Position numbers and translations under genes: made by a program
Part shown: piece by piece, positions 16,116 to 25,854 of the stretch
Position numbering within the stretch: the stretch's first letter is position 1
How the letters are laid out: each line of letters opens with the position of its first letter
Assembly: GCF_000812685.1 (NCBI RefSeq)
Contig: NZ_JWIF01000074.1
Span: forward strand, 1-64,000
Source of the DNA: Halocynthiibacter namhaensis
GTDB taxonomy: Bacteria; Pseudomonadota; Alphaproteobacteria; Rhodobacterales; Rhodobacteraceae
Direction: 5' to 3'
DNA length: 64,000 nt
The notes under the pieces: model-generated
Databases searched by the model: none
Seen by the model: the letters and a program-made list of their open reading frames with translations, nothing else
What the model was told of the DNA's origin: nothing

Positions 16116-19100
16116 TTATTCCAGTTCGACGAGCAGATCTTTCGCGTCGATTTGGGTGCCTGCGGCCACATGCAATCCTTTGATGATTGCGTCGCGTTCG
16201 GCGTGGATGCCGGTTTCCATTTTCATGGCTTCAATCGTCAGCAGAAGGTCGCCCTCTTTGACCTCTTGCCCCTGGGCCACGGCAACCGAAGCAACAACAC
16301 CGGGCATCGGTGCGCCGATGTGGTTTGCATTGCCTTCTTCGGCTTTGGGGCGGGTGATCGTGGTGGCTTTGACCATGCGGTTTGGCACACGAATAACACG
16401 CGGTTGACCGTTGAGTTCAAAGAACACTTTCACTTCGCCGTTCTCGTCAGTTTCACCCACGGCTTGCAGGCGAATTTCCAGAACTTTACCCGGATCGATC
16501 TCAGCTGAGATCTCTTCGCCTGGCTCCATTCCGTAGAAGAATGTGCGTGTCGGCAGGGTGCGCACAGGGCCGTAAAGGCGATGACGGCCCATGTAATCAA
16601 GGAAGACTTTCGGGTACATCAGGTAGCCCATCAGGTCTTCACCGTCACATTTGTAACCTTCCAGCGTGCTGCAAAGCTCAAGGCGTGTGGCTTCCAGATC
16701 AACGGGTTCCATGTCCGCACCGGGGCGGGCCGTGGACGCAGTTTCACCTTTCAGAACTTTGTTCACGATGCCCGCAGGGAACCCACCTGGAGGTTGACCC
16801 AAGTTGCCGCGCATCATATCCACAACGCTGTCCGGGAAGGCCACATCGGTGTCGGCGCTTTCGACTTCATCACGGGTCAAATTCTGGCTGACCATCATCA
16901 AGGCCATGTCGCCCACCACTTTGGAAGATGGCGTCACCTTCACGATATCACCGAACATCTGGTTCACATCGGCATAGGTGTTTGCGACCTCGGGCCAGCG
17001 TTCCTCTAAGCCAAGGCTACGCGCTTGGGCCTTGAGGTTTGTAAACTGCCCACCGGGCATTTCGTGCAGGTAAACCTCAGAAGCCGGGGCGGCAAGACCG
17101 CTTTCAAACGCCACATATTGCGCGCGCACATGCTCCCAGTAAGTCGACAGATCACGCACAACCGCGATGTCGATGCCCGTGTCACGTTCCGTGTGACGCA
17201 AACCTTCCACGATGGAACCTAAACACGGCTGGGACGTGCCGCCAGAGAACGCATCCATCGCCGCATCTACTGCGTCAACGCCCGCATCAGCCGCCGCCAG
17301 AATGGTCGCGCCGGCAATGCCGGATGTGTCATGTGTGTGGAAATGGATCGGCAGGCCGACCTCTTCTTTCAAGGCTTTAATCAACACACGCGCAGCGGCT
17401 GGTTTCAGCAGACCCGCCATGTCTTTGAGGCCCAGAACATGGGCGCCAGCGGCCTCAAGTTCCTTCGCCATGTTGACATAATATTGCAGGTCATATTTGG
17501 AACGGTTGGGATCCAGAATATCGCCTGTGTAACAGATCGTGCCTTCGCAAACCTTGTTGTTTTCCACGACCGCATTCATGGCGACGCGCATGTTTTCAAC
17601 CCAGTTCAGGCTGTCAAACACGCGGAAGACGTCAACGCCGGTTTCGGCCGCCTGTTTCACAAAACCCTGCACCACATTGTCAGGATAATTCGTGTAACCC
17701 ACGCCGTTTGAGGCCCGCAAAAGCATCTGTGACATGACGTTTGGCATTTTTACGCGCAGATCACGCAGGCGCTGCCAAGGGCATTCCTGCAAGAAACGGT
17801 ACGCCACATCAAAGGTCGCGCCACCCCAGCATTCCACTGAGAATAATTGCGGCAGACGTGACGCATAAGCAGGTGCCGCTTTGATCATATCAATAGAGCG
17901 CATCCGGGTCGCCAAAAGGGACTGGTGGCCATCGCGCATAGTGGTGTCGGTCAGCAGCAATTGTGGCTGGGCTTTCATCCAATCCGCAACGGCTTGTGGG
18001 CCTTTGGCTTCAAGCAGGTTGCGGGTGCCGGGCTGAATATCCAGCGTGGACATTGGTGCTTTTGGTGCGGCAATCGCCGCATCTGGTTCCGCGCGGCCCT
18101 CAGTTTCGGGATGGCCGTTGACGGTGATATCCGCGATATAGTTCAGAACTTTGGTGCCACGGTCGCGACGCTTTTTAAAGCTGAACAGACCTGGGGTTTC
18201 GTCGATGAATTTCGTGGCATAGCTGTCATCCAAGAAGGTCGGGTGCTTCAGCAGGTTTTCCACAAACGCGATGTTGGTCGACACACCGCGAATACGGAAT
18301 TCACGCAAAGCGCGGTCCATCCGGGCAATCGCCGCAGAAGGCGTTTGCGCGTGGGCCGTCACTTTGGTCAGCAAGCTGTCGTAATAACGCGTGATCACGC
18401 CGCCCGCATAAGCAGTACCACCGTCCAGACGAATGCCCATGCCGGTCGCAGAACGGTACGCAGTGATACGGCCGTAATCCGGGATAAAGTTGTTTTGCGG
18501 ATCTTCTGTGGTGATCCGGGTCTGAAGCGCGTGACCATTCAAGCGCACGTCTTCCTGGCTGGTTTTGCCGGTGGCATCCGCAATGGTGGCACCTTCGGCA
18601 ATGCGGATCTGGGCTTGCACGATGTCGATGCCGGTGACTTCTTCGGTCACGGTGTGTTCGACCTGAACGCGCGGGTTCACCTCAATGAAGTAGAACTTGC
18701 CGTCATCCATATCCATCAGGAATTCGACAGTGCCCGCACATTCATAACCAACAAAGGCACAGATTTTGCGGCCCAAAGCGCAGATTTCCTGACGTTGTTC
18801 CTCAGACAAATACGGGGCAGGGGCGCGTTCCACGACTTTTTGATTGCGACGTTGTACGGAACAATCGCGTTCAAACAGGTGATACATGCCACCATGTTTG
18901 TCGCCGAGAATTTGAACCTCAACATGGCGCGCACGTTGGATCATCTTTTCAAGGAAACCTTCGCCATTGCCAAAAGCAGATTCGGCTTCGCGGCGACCTT
19001 CAAGAACCTTTTCTTCAACTTCATCAGCTGAGAAGATCGGACGCATGCCGCGACCACCACCTCCCCAAGAGGCTTTCAGCATCAAGGGATAGCCAACTTC

Positions 19101-19556
19101 CGCCGCTTCCTTGCGGATTGCATCCATATCATCGCCCAAAACGTCGGTGGCCGGAATGACCGGTACACCGGCTTGCACGGCGACGCGACGGGCTGAATCT
19201 TTGTTACCTAGGGCGCGCATAGTAGCCGCTTTGGGGCCGATGAAAGTGATGCCCGCTTCATCACATGCGTCGACGAACTCGGGGTTTTCCGACAGCAGGC
19301 CATAGCCCGGGTGGATCGCATCTGCGCCGGACATCTTGGCAACGCGGATGATCTCTGAGATGCTTAAGTAAGCCGCAACAGGCCCCATGCCTTCGCCAAT
19401 GCGATACGCTTCATCTGCCTTAAAACGGTGCAAACCAAGCTTGTCTTCCTCGGCGAAGATAGCAACGGTTTTCTTACCCATTTCATTGGCGGCGCGCATA
19501 ATGCGAATGGCAATTTCACCGCGATTGGCGATGAGGATTTTCTTGAATTCCGACAT
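16116..19556 (-). CDS. pyc: Pyruvate carboxylase
   Basis: 1146 residues, full length for the single-chain enzyme that makes oxaloacetate from pyruvate, bicarbonate and ATP. Domains in order: biotin carboxylase (ILIANRGEIAIRIMRAA, ATP-grasp loop KASWGGGGRGMR), carboxyltransferase (LLTDTTMRDGHQSLLATR), and C-terminal biotinyl domain with the biotin-accepting Lys in IEAMKMETG. The start at 19556 is set by AGGGAGA eight bases upstream and by homology at MSEFKKILIANRGE. A CTGC-ACT-GCAG site matching the PhaR operator of the pha genes lies 48 bases before the start, hinting that PHA metabolism and anaplerosis share a regulator. Confidence 0.96.
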   Translation of the reverse strand: MSEFKKILIANRGEIAIRIMRAANEMGKKTVAIFAEEDKLGLHRFKADEAYRIGEGMGPVAAYLSISEIIRVAKMSGADAIHPGYGLLSENPEFVDACDEAGITFIGPKAATMRALGNKDSARRVAVQAGVPVIPATDVLGDDMDAIRKEAAEVGYPLMLKASWGGGGRGMRPIFSADEVEEKVLEGRREAESAFGNGEGFLEKMIQRARHVEVQILGDKHGGMYHLFERDCSVQRRNQKVVERAPAPYLSEEQRQEICALGRKICAFVGYECAGTVEFLMDMDDGKFYFIEVNPRVQVEHTVTEEVTGIDIVQAQIRIAEGATIADATGKTSQEDVRLNGHALQTRITTEDPQNNFIPDYGRITAYRSATGMGIRLDGGTAYAGGVITRYYDSLLTKVTAHAQTPSAAIARMDRALREFRIRGVSTNIAFVENLLKHPTFLDDSYATKFIDETPGLFSFKKRRDRGTKVLNYIADITVNGHPETEGRAEPDAAIAAPKAPMSTLDIQPGTRNLLEAKGPQAVADWMKAQPQLLLTDTTMRDGHQSLLATRMRSIDMIKAAPAYASRLPQLFSVECWGGATFDVAYRFLQECPWQRLRDLRVKMPNVMSQMLLRASNGVGYTNYPDNVVQGFVKQAAETGVDVFRVFDSLNWVENMRVAMNAVVENNKVCEGTICYTGDILDPNRSKYDLQYYVNMAKELEAAGAHVLGLKDMAGLLKPAAARVLIKALKEEVGLPIHFHTHDTSGIAGATILAAADAGVDAVDAAMDAFSGGTSQPCLGSIVEGLRHTERDTGIDIAVVRDLSTYWEHVRAQYVAFESGLAAPASEVYLHEMPGGQFTNLKAQARSLGLEERWPEVANTYADVNQMFGDIVKVTPSSKVVGDMALMMVSQNLTRDEVESADTDVAFPDSVVDMMRGNLGQPPGGFPAGIVNKVLKGETASTARPGADMEPVDLEATRLELCSTLEGYKCDGEDLMGYLMYPKVFLDYMGRHRLYGPVRTLPTRTFFYGMEPGEEISAEIDPGKVLEIRLQAVGETDENGEVKVFFELNGQPRVIRVPNRMVKATTITRPKAEEGNANHIGAPMPGVVASVAVAQGQEVKEGDLLLTIEAMKMETGIHAERDAIIKGLHVAAGTQIDAKDLLVELE

Positions 19557-19603
19557 GAGGCTGGTCTCCCTGAGATCTGCTGACCGGACGAGCTTTGCAA
19601 ATG

Positions 19604-19614
19604 CTGCACTGCAG
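19604..19614. promoter_or_regulatory. PhaR-type box upstream of pyc
   Basis: CTGC-ACT-GCAG, the same as the box in front of phaR at 62642-62652. PhaR of Paracoccus denitrificans is known to bind CTGC-N3-GCAG. Its place 48-58 bases before the pyc start is suitable for repression. Function here is inferred from the match alone. Confidence 0.5.
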
Positions 19615-19778
19615 CGCAAGAGACTCACCTAGCTTTGTGAGGTTTCTGTAACATTCTGTTCGCTTTTCAGCCTCACATTGCGACGTCCTTGCGCAAAAAA
19701 GCGAAACCGTGAAAAAAGTTGCAGAACAATCTGCGAACACTTCTTTTCAAAGCCTGCTGTTCCGGTTAGATTCGCGTC

Positions 19779-22259
19779 ATGAGTGATTTCGACGAATTTG
19801 ATGCCTTTGAGGCCGCCGCCGCGCCAAACGCCACGCCCGTTCCGTTAAGCCAGCGCGCTATGGGCGCGCGACCTGCAACCTATTTGGATGAGTTAAATCC
19901 AGCCCAACGCGAAGCGGTTGAACGCCTTGATGGGCCGGTTTTGATGCTGGCGGGGGCGGGCACGGGGAAAACCAAAGCTTTGACTGCGCGCATCGCGCAT
20001 TTGATCAACACCCACCGTGCGCGCCCGGATGAAATCTTGGCGGTGACCTTCACCAATAAAGCGGCGCGTGAAATGAAAGACCGCGTGGGCAATTATCTTG
20101 GCAATGGCGGTGACTCCATGCGCTGGATGGGCACGTTTCATGCGATTTGTGTGAAGCTGTTGCGTCGCAATGCAGAATTGGTCGGGTTGAAATCGAATTT
20201 CACCATCCTTGATATGGATGATGTGAAGCGTTTGCTGAAGCAGTTGATTGAGGCCGAGGGCATTGATCGCAAGCGTTGGCCTGAACGTGAACTGGCCGGT
20301 GTGATCGACGCTTGGAAAAACCGTGCTTGGACGCCAGAAAAAGTGCCGACCAGCGATGCTTCGGCGTTTAATGGCAAGGGGCTTGAGCTTTATAAGCAGT
20401 ACCAACGTCGTCTGCGCGAATTGAACGCCTGTGATTTTGGCGATCTTCTGGTGCATATGGTGACGATCTTTCAGAAACACGACGACGTATTGGCGCAATA
20501 CCACCGCTGGTTCAAATATGTGCTGGTGGACGAATATCAGGATACCAACGTCGCGCAGTATCTCTGGTTGCGACTGCTGGCGCAGGGGCACAAAAATATT
20601 TGCTGCGTGGGGGATGATGATCAGTCGATCTATGGCTGGCGCGGGGCAGAGGTGGGCAACATCCTGAAGTTCGAAAAAGATTTCCCGGGCGCGCATGTGG
20701 TGCGTCTGGAACAGAACTACCGGTCGACCCCCCATATTCTCGCGGCCGCAAGTGCCGTGATTGCAGGCAATTCAAACCGGCTTGGCAAGACGCTTTGGAC
20801 GGAACGCGAAGATGGTGAAAAGGTACGCTTGATTGGCCATTGGGATGGCGACGAGGAAGCGCGCTGGATCGGCGAAGAAGCCGAATCTATTCAACGTGGC
20901 ACCCGCAGTATGGCATCCAGAAGCCTAGAAGATATGGCGATTTTGGTGCGCGCATCGCACCAAATGCGCGCCTTTGAAGATCGGTTCCTGTCAATCGGCC
21001 TGCCGTATCGTGTGATTGGCGGTCCGCGCTTTTATGAACGCATGGAAATCCGTGATGCGATGGCCTATTTCCGCGTTGTCACCAGCCCAGAAGACGACCT
21101 GGCGTTTGAACGTATTGTGAATACGCCAAAGCGTGGTGTAGGGGATAAGGCGCTGCAAAATATCCAGATTTGCGCCCGTGAAAACAGTGTTCCGCTGTTG
21201 GAAGCGACGCGAATTCTGTTGCGCGATGGGGCGATTAAGGGCAAAGCTAAAACTGAATTGTCCAAGCTGGTCGAAAGCTTTGAGCGTTGGTCTGATATGA
21301 CCCGTGTGGGGCGGGTTTCCCAAGTTGTTGACGATCATGACGATGATCTGTTTGAGGATATCTCGGAACCTGATGAAACCGTGCAAGTTGGCCATATTGC
21401 CTTGGCGGAAATAATCCTGGATGAATCTGGCTACACGTCCATGTGGCAAAAAGACAAAACCCCAGAAGCGCCCGGACGTCTTGAAAACTTGAAAGAGCTT
21501 GTGAAGGCGCTTGAGAATTTCGACAATCTGCAAGGGTTCTTGGAACATGTTTCGTTGATCATGGAAAATGACAGCTCTGAGTCGGAAGAAAAACTGACGA
21601 TTATGACGTTGCACGGCGCGAAGGGCCTGGAATTTCCCGTGGTGTTTTTGCCGGGCTGGGAAGAAGGCCTGTTCCCAAGCCAGCGATCCATGGACGAAAG
21701 TGGGCAAAAAGGGTTAGAGGAAGAACGCCGTCTGGCCTATGTGGGGATCACGCGGTCGGAAGCTTTGTGCACGATTTCATTTGCGGGCAATCGCAGGGTG
21801 TACGGGCAATGGCAAAGCCAACTTCCAGGCCGTTTTATTGATGAACTGCCCGAAGACCACGTTGAGGTGCTGAGCGCCGCATCGCTGGGGACTGGTGGCG
21901 GTCGGTCGTCTGGTTTTGATGATGATTTTTCTGATTTGGGTATGAGCTCAATGCAGAAACGCGCGATTAACGCTGATGGTTGGGACACACCTGGGTTCAA
22001 ACGCATGCAAGCCCGTCAAGCCGGGGGGGCACGGACATCGGTGACGCCCAAGCGCAAACGTAGCAATCTGATGGTTGATGGGGATGCTCAAGAATTGTTC
22101 CGCCCGGGCGACCGAATTTTCCAGACTAAATTCGGCTATGGTACCGTGATGGAATCCAGCCGCGATACGTTGGATGTTGAGTTCGACAAAGCGGGTTCCA
22201 AGAAAGTGAAAGCGGGCTTCGTCGTTGCAGCTGACCGGGCAGGGGATGTGCCGTTCTAG
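19779..22259 (+). CDS. UvrD/PcrA-type superfamily 1 DNA helicase
   Basis: 826 residues. It unwinds duplex DNA 3' to 5' with ATP in repair and removal of recombination intermediates. Motif I GAGTGKT is at residues 59-65, followed by VTFTNKAAREMKDRV (Ia), MGTFHAICVKLLRR (Ib), VDEYQDTN (II), GDDDQSIYGWRGA (III), RLEQNYRS (IV), MTLHGAKGLEFPVVF (V) and EERRLAYVGITR (VI). The C-terminus ends in a Tudor-like segment (PGDRIFQTKFGYGTV), as in PcrA/UvrD proteins that contact RNA polymerase. About 25 acidic and Ala/Pro-rich residues precede the helicase core. It is divergent from pyc. Confidence 0.93.
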   Translation: MSDFDEFDAFEAAAAPNATPVPLSQRAMGARPATYLDELNPAQREAVERLDGPVLMLAGAGTGKTKALTARIAHLINTHRARPDEILAVTFTNKAAREMKDRVGNYLGNGGDSMRWMGTFHAICVKLLRRNAELVGLKSNFTILDMDDVKRLLKQLIEAEGIDRKRWPERELAGVIDAWKNRAWTPEKVPTSDASAFNGKGLELYKQYQRRLRELNACDFGDLLVHMVTIFQKHDDVLAQYHRWFKYVLVDEYQDTNVAQYLWLRLLAQGHKNICCVGDDDQSIYGWRGAEVGNILKFEKDFPGAHVVRLEQNYRSTPHILAAASAVIAGNSNRLGKTLWTEREDGEKVRLIGHWDGDEEARWIGEEAESIQRGTRSMASRSLEDMAILVRASHQMRAFEDRFLSIGLPYRVIGGPRFYERMEIRDAMAYFRVVTSPEDDLAFERIVNTPKRGVGDKALQNIQICARENSVPLLEATRILLRDGAIKGKAKTELSKLVESFERWSDMTRVGRVSQVVDDHDDDLFEDISEPDETVQVGHIALAEIILDESGYTSMWQKDKTPEAPGRLENLKELVKALENFDNLQGFLEHVSLIMENDSSESEEKLTIMTLHGAKGLEFPVVFLPGWEEGLFPSQRSMDESGQKGLEEERRLAYVGITRSEALCTISFAGNRRVYGQWQSQLPGRFIDELPEDHVEVLSAASLGTGGGRSSGFDDDFSDLGMSSMQKRAINADGWDTPGFKRMQARQAGGARTSVTPKRKRSNLMVDGDAQELFRPGDRIFQTKFGYGTVMESSRDTLDVEFDKAGSKKVKAGFVVAADRAGDVPF

Positions 22260-22344
22260 GCTGGGTCTAACCGGTCACTGTTTGACCCAGAAACTCCCGC
22301 AAACGCTTGGCATCACATATGGAAGCGGCAAGTGTAATAGGATT

Positions 22345-22959
22345 TTAGATCAACCCCTTGATAATTGGCTCCAACGTCAGAACCAAAAGGGTGGCCATGG
22401 TGTAGTTAAACATGCGCAAACGCGTTGGGCTTTGAAGCCAACGACGGATCTGCGTTCCTGCCCAGGCCCATGTGCTGACGGATGGAAGGTTGGTGCAGGT
22501 GAACGCCAAGGCAACCATCAAGGACGTCACCCACAGTGGCATCGCATCGCTTGCGATCGGTGCATAGGCAGTCTGGGCGGTGATCGCCATGTAAATGGCC
22601 TTTGGGTTGACCCACTGAAAGGCCGCGGCTTGCAGAAACGTGAAGGGTTTCCCGCCTTCTTTGGCTTCCCCAGGGGCGCTTGCTGTGGCGATCTTATAGG
22701 CCAGATATAGCAGATAAATTGCGCAGACGATGGTGAGGATCAGTTTCAGTTTTGGGAAAGTGTCAAAAAGCTGAAGCAATCCGAGACCCAGCAGAAACAC
22801 CATAAACCCATGGCCCAGCGAAATCCCCGCCATATGGGGGATTGAGCGTCGAAACCCATAGTTGGCTCCCGAGGCCATCAGCATCAGATTATTGGGGCCA
22901 GGGGTGATAGAGCTGACAAAAGCGAAAGTGATCAGGGCGGGTAGAAAGTCGAATGTCAT
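22345..22959 (-). CDS. LysE/RhtB family amino acid exporter
   Basis: 204 residues with six predicted membrane helices. The N-terminal family motif is present (FAFVSSITPGPNNLMLMASG), and FQWVNPKAIYMAI matches the conserved helix 4 segment. It should export an amino acid or homologue. An Lrp/AsnC-type regulator gene starts 98 bases away in the opposite direction, the usual arrangement for amino acid exporters under local control. AAGGA lies just before the ATG. Confidence 0.9.
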   Translation of the reverse strand: MTFDFLPALITFAFVSSITPGPNNLMLMASGANYGFRRSIPHMAGISLGHGFMVFLLGLGLLQLFDTFPKLKLILTIVCAIYLLYLAYKIATASAPGEAKEGGKPFTFLQAAAFQWVNPKAIYMAITAQTAYAPIASDAMPLWVTSLMVALAFTCTNLPSVSTWAWAGTQIRRWLQSPTRLRMFNYTMATLLVLTLEPIIKGLI

Positions 22960-23057
22960 GGCGTTGTCCTTATTGCCTGCTGATCATTGCGCAACTCCGA
23001 CGCAAGTCTGCATCTTTCTTGTTTGATATTCTCGTATGTTTGCAATTATTATCTAGA

Positions 23058-23501
23058 ATGGATCATAAATCAGAAGAAATATTGCGAATTCTTTCCCGTG
23101 AAGGGCGGATTGCAAACACCGAACTGGCGGACCGCGTTGCGCTGTCGCCGTCAGCCACTCTGCGCCGCGTGCAAGACATGGAACGGCAAGGCGTGATCAA
23201 AGGCTACCGCGCGGTGGTGGATCGGGACAAGACCGGGGCTGGCTTTGCCTGTTATGTGCTGGTCGGGCTGGCGGATCATTCTAAACAGGCACAGGCGGGT
23301 TTTGAACAAGCGATTGCAGCGGCTCGCGAAGTGCGGGAGTGCCATAACATTGCCGGGGCGCATGAATATCTGCTTCGCGTCGAAACCGCAGATCTGCAAA
23401 GCTACAAGCATTTTCACACAGAAATTCTGGGCACCATCAAAGGCGTGGCGTCCATTAGCAGTCTTGTGGTTATGGGAAGCTCTAAGGATGAACGGGCGTA
23501 G
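23058..23501 (+). CDS. Lrp/AsnC family transcriptional regulator
   Basis: 147 residues. An N-terminal winged helix-turn-helix (EEILRILSREGRIANTELAD through LSPSATLRRVQDMERQGVI) is followed by the RAM ligand-binding domain (residues about 65-140, with GAHEYLLRVETADLQSYKHF). These proteins form octamers that sense amino acids. The start at 23058 (MDHKSEEILRIL) fits the family; longer upstream frames do not. It probably controls the divergent LysE-type exporter gene, and their shared 98-base gap should hold its binding sites. Confidence 0.9.
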   Translation: MDHKSEEILRILSREGRIANTELADRVALSPSATLRRVQDMERQGVIKGYRAVVDRDKTGAGFACYVLVGLADHSKQAQAGFEQAIAAAREVRECHNIAGAHEYLLRVETADLQSYKHFHTEILGTIKGVASISSLVVMGSSKDERA

Positions 23502-23585
23502 CACTTGGCTCTGTTGTGTTTGTATCGTTTTGCTCCTAAGCTGAAGGCGCATTGCAAATTTGACATTTAGGTGGCAGTCAGTTTT

Positions 23586-24173
23586 ATGAATATCGTTGCT
23601 TCGAAACTCCCCCGTGTTGATATTCCTCTTCATTATCGTCAGCTTGGGACGGTGGATATTGGCCGGCTGTTGCCGCGCGTGATTGCTTTGACTGAGGAGG
23701 ATTGGCTCAAGGGGACCAGGGGGCGCAGAAATGCTTTTCCGGGACTTGAACAGACGAAGACAATTAACCTGCGGTTCGTCGAAAATCTGGATGATCCTCT
23801 GACGTCATATTCATTACCGGATTTTGAAGACTGGAAAGCGCTTTTGTGTCCGATTTGTGATCAGGCGATTGTATCTTATGGTTACAAAGACCCTCAGCTC
23901 AGCAAGGTGATGCTGACACAGTTGCCTGCGGGCACTCATATCAAGCCCCACACAGATGCGCGTGCAGGCAACCTCTACACGCATAAAATCCATGTTCCAC
24001 TTGTTACGCATAGGGATGTTTTGTTTTATTCCCGGGGGGTGCCATTCCACATTCCTCTTGGGGAAGCGTGGGAAGTGAACAATGTTGATATGCATTCAGT
24101 CTGGAACCAGTCCCGGATTGATCGCGTTCACCTGATTTTTGAAATATATGATGCTGCATTGATTCGGGCCTGA
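23586..24173 (+). CDS. Aspartyl/asparaginyl beta-hydroxylase domain protein
   Basis: 195 residues with a cupin-like 2-oxoglutarate/Fe(II) oxygenase core. The metal and substrate ligands can be read: KVMLTQLPAGTHIKPHTDA gives His-x-Asp, KIHVPLV lies on the core strand, and VNNVDMHSVWNQSRIDRVHL gives the second His and the 2-oxoglutarate Arg. Bacterial members are mostly uncharacterised; some hydroxylate peptides or small molecules. The start at 23586 follows AGGTGG; an in-frame GTG 15 bases earlier overlaps that site and is less likely. Confidence 0.8.
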   Translation: MNIVASKLPRVDIPLHYRQLGTVDIGRLLPRVIALTEEDWLKGTRGRRNAFPGLEQTKTINLRFVENLDDPLTSYSLPDFEDWKALLCPICDQAIVSYGYKDPQLSKVMLTQLPAGTHIKPHTDARAGNLYTHKIHVPLVTHRDVLFYSRGVPFHIPLGEAWEVNNVDMHSVWNQSRIDRVHLIFEIYDAALIRA

Positions 24174-24206
24174 CAAAGGGCGATGAACTTTTCGCCCTTT
24201 GTGTTC
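24173..24206 (+). terminator. Bidirectional terminator
   Basis: ACAAAGGGCGA pairs with TCGCCCTTTGT around an 8-base loop, between two convergent genes, with TTCTTGT after it on the plus strand. It probably serves both the hydroxylase gene and the phosphate transporter gene. Confidence 0.75.
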
Positions 24207-24219
24207 TTGTATGTGGTCT

Positions 24220-25710
24220 TTATCCTGCGAAGGTGGTCAATCCGAAGAAGATCACCGCCGACAGTGTAGCGGCCGCGGGTACGGTGATGACCCAGGCTGC
24301 GATGATCGTCATGAAGTGCGACCGGCGTACCAATTTGCGACGCGCGCGTTCTTCGCGAGACAAAGCAGGGCGATCAGGCACTTCCCGGCGGGCCTTTTTA
24401 AGGCGACGTTCAGCGTCCCATTCGCGGAAAAATCCAACCCCGAACACACCGCCAACGGCAATGTGGGTCGAGCTGACCGGCAGGCCAAGCCAGCTTGCAA
24501 CAATCACGGTGATCGCAGCAGACAAAGCCACACAATAGGCGCGCATGGGGTTCAGTTTGGTGATCTGGCCACCAACCATGCGGATCAGTTTCGGGCCAAA
24601 CAAGAATAGGCCGAAGGAAATCCCAAGTGCACCAATCACCATCACCCAGATCGGGATGCTGACGGCGGCGGTAAAGTCGCCGGATTGTGAAGCCTGAACG
24701 ATGGCGGCCAGCGGACCAACGGCGTTTGCCACATCGTTCGCGCCATGGGCAAAGCTGAGCATCGCCGCGGATACGATCAATGGGATCGCGAACAGAACCT
24801 TCAGAGATTTGTTGCGGTTCTCAAGGCCTTCAGATTGCTTTTTCACCACAGGAATCATGATCGCCCATGTCGCCGCCCCAAGGGCAACACCGATCAAAAG
24901 CGCTGTTTGCAGATCAATCTTGATGATCTTTTTCAGCCCCTTCACGGACAGGTAAGCCGCAAATGCACCTGCCATGATCGCGACCAATACAGGCACCCAT
25001 TTGCGTGCGGCGGCGATTTTGTCGTCTTGATAGATGATGCGAGATTTGATCAGCCAAAGAAAACCAGCGGCAACCAAACCACCCAACACAGGTGAGATCA
25101 CCCAGCTGGCAGCAATTTTACCCATGGTTGGCCAGTTCACAGCTGCAAAACCAGCGGCGGCAATGCCAGCGCCCATCACGCCCCCAACAACGGAATGCGT
25201 GGTGGAAACCGGTGCGCCAACCCATGTGGCGAGGTTCACCCAAAGTGCGGCGGCCAAAAGTGCGGCCATCATTGCCCAGATGAAGGTCGATGCATCACCC
25301 ATGCTTTCAGGCGCGATAATACCCTTGGCGATGGTGGAAACGACGTCGCCACCTGCAATCAAGGCGCCGGCACTTTCAAATACCACTGCGATCAGGATCG
25401 CGCCCCCCATGGTCAGCGCATTCGCACCCACCGCAGGACCCATGTTGTTGGCAACGTCATTCGCGCCAATGTTCAGGGCCATATAGGCACCAAAACAAGC
25501 CGCAATCACAACGATGGCAGTGTTGTTGCCATCGGTGCCAAAGAACAGAACCGCGAACAGCCCTGCCAGCATGATAAATACAAATGCCAAGCCTGGTCCA
25601 ACCAATGGGCGCGACATGTAATCTGTCGCAGTCTCGAGGTTGGAATAGCGCGCTAGATCCCGGTCCAGCGTTTCAAGATGGCGAGCGTCGTCGTTCTGGT
25701 TTTCACCCAT
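24220..25710 (-). CDS. Inorganic phosphate transporter, PiT family
   Basis: 496 residues, inner membrane, with about ten helices. The duplicated PiT signature is clear: LNIGANDVANNMGPAVGAN in the first half and FAHGANDVANAVGPLAA in the second, and GAPVSTTHSVVGGVMG with LPVSSTHIAVGGVFG as the paired P-S-T-H segments. It is a low-affinity, proton- or sodium-coupled phosphate carrier. An N-terminal extension of about 35 polar residues precedes helix 1. GAGGGA lies before the ATG. No phoU-like gene adjoins it. Confidence 0.92.
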   Translation of the reverse strand: MGENQNDDARHLETLDRDLARYSNLETATDYMSRPLVGPGLAFVFIMLAGLFAVLFFGTDGNNTAIVVIAACFGAYMALNIGANDVANNMGPAVGANALTMGGAILIAVVFESAGALIAGGDVVSTIAKGIIAPESMGDASTFIWAMMAALLAAALWVNLATWVGAPVSTTHSVVGGVMGAGIAAAGFAAVNWPTMGKIAASWVISPVLGGLVAAGFLWLIKSRIIYQDDKIAAARKWVPVLVAIMAGAFAAYLSVKGLKKIIKIDLQTALLIGVALGAATWAIMIPVVKKQSEGLENRNKSLKVLFAIPLIVSAAMLSFAHGANDVANAVGPLAAIVQASQSGDFTAAVSIPIWVMVIGALGISFGLFLFGPKLIRMVGGQITKLNPMRAYCVALSAAITVIVASWLGLPVSSTHIAVGGVFGVGFFREWDAERRLKKARREVPDRPALSREERARRKLVRRSHFMTIIAAWVITVPAAATLSAVIFFGLTTFAG

Positions 25711-25814
25711 GAGTCTATCCCTCGTAAAACTAAGGGTCGTTATTCATGTCTGGCAGCGTGACGCAAGGATTCTGTCACAAATCAGTGATAAATTGTCGTG
25801 GGTGTCGCAGAAAT

Positions 25815-25854
25815 AAAAAACGGCGATGCCCGGGAGGAGGTGGGCATCGCCGTT
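25815..25854 (-). terminator. Terminator of the ccaF1-CcsR transcript
   Basis: AACGGCGATGCCC pairs with GGGCATCGCCGTT and is followed on the minus strand by TTTTTTATTT. Its loop reads ACCTCCTCCC, so the terminator hairpin is also the last CUCCUCCC element. Confidence 0.93.

Noticed and set aside
17925-19031. A 368-codon open frame antisense to pyruvate carboxylase
   Set aside because: It mirrors the third-position bias of pyc, its sequence has no known motif, and pyc is complete on the other strand.
22261-22290. Hairpin CTGGGTC/GACCCAG after the helicase gene as a terminator
   Set aside because: The loop is 16 bases and no T-run follows, so the evidence is too weak to list.
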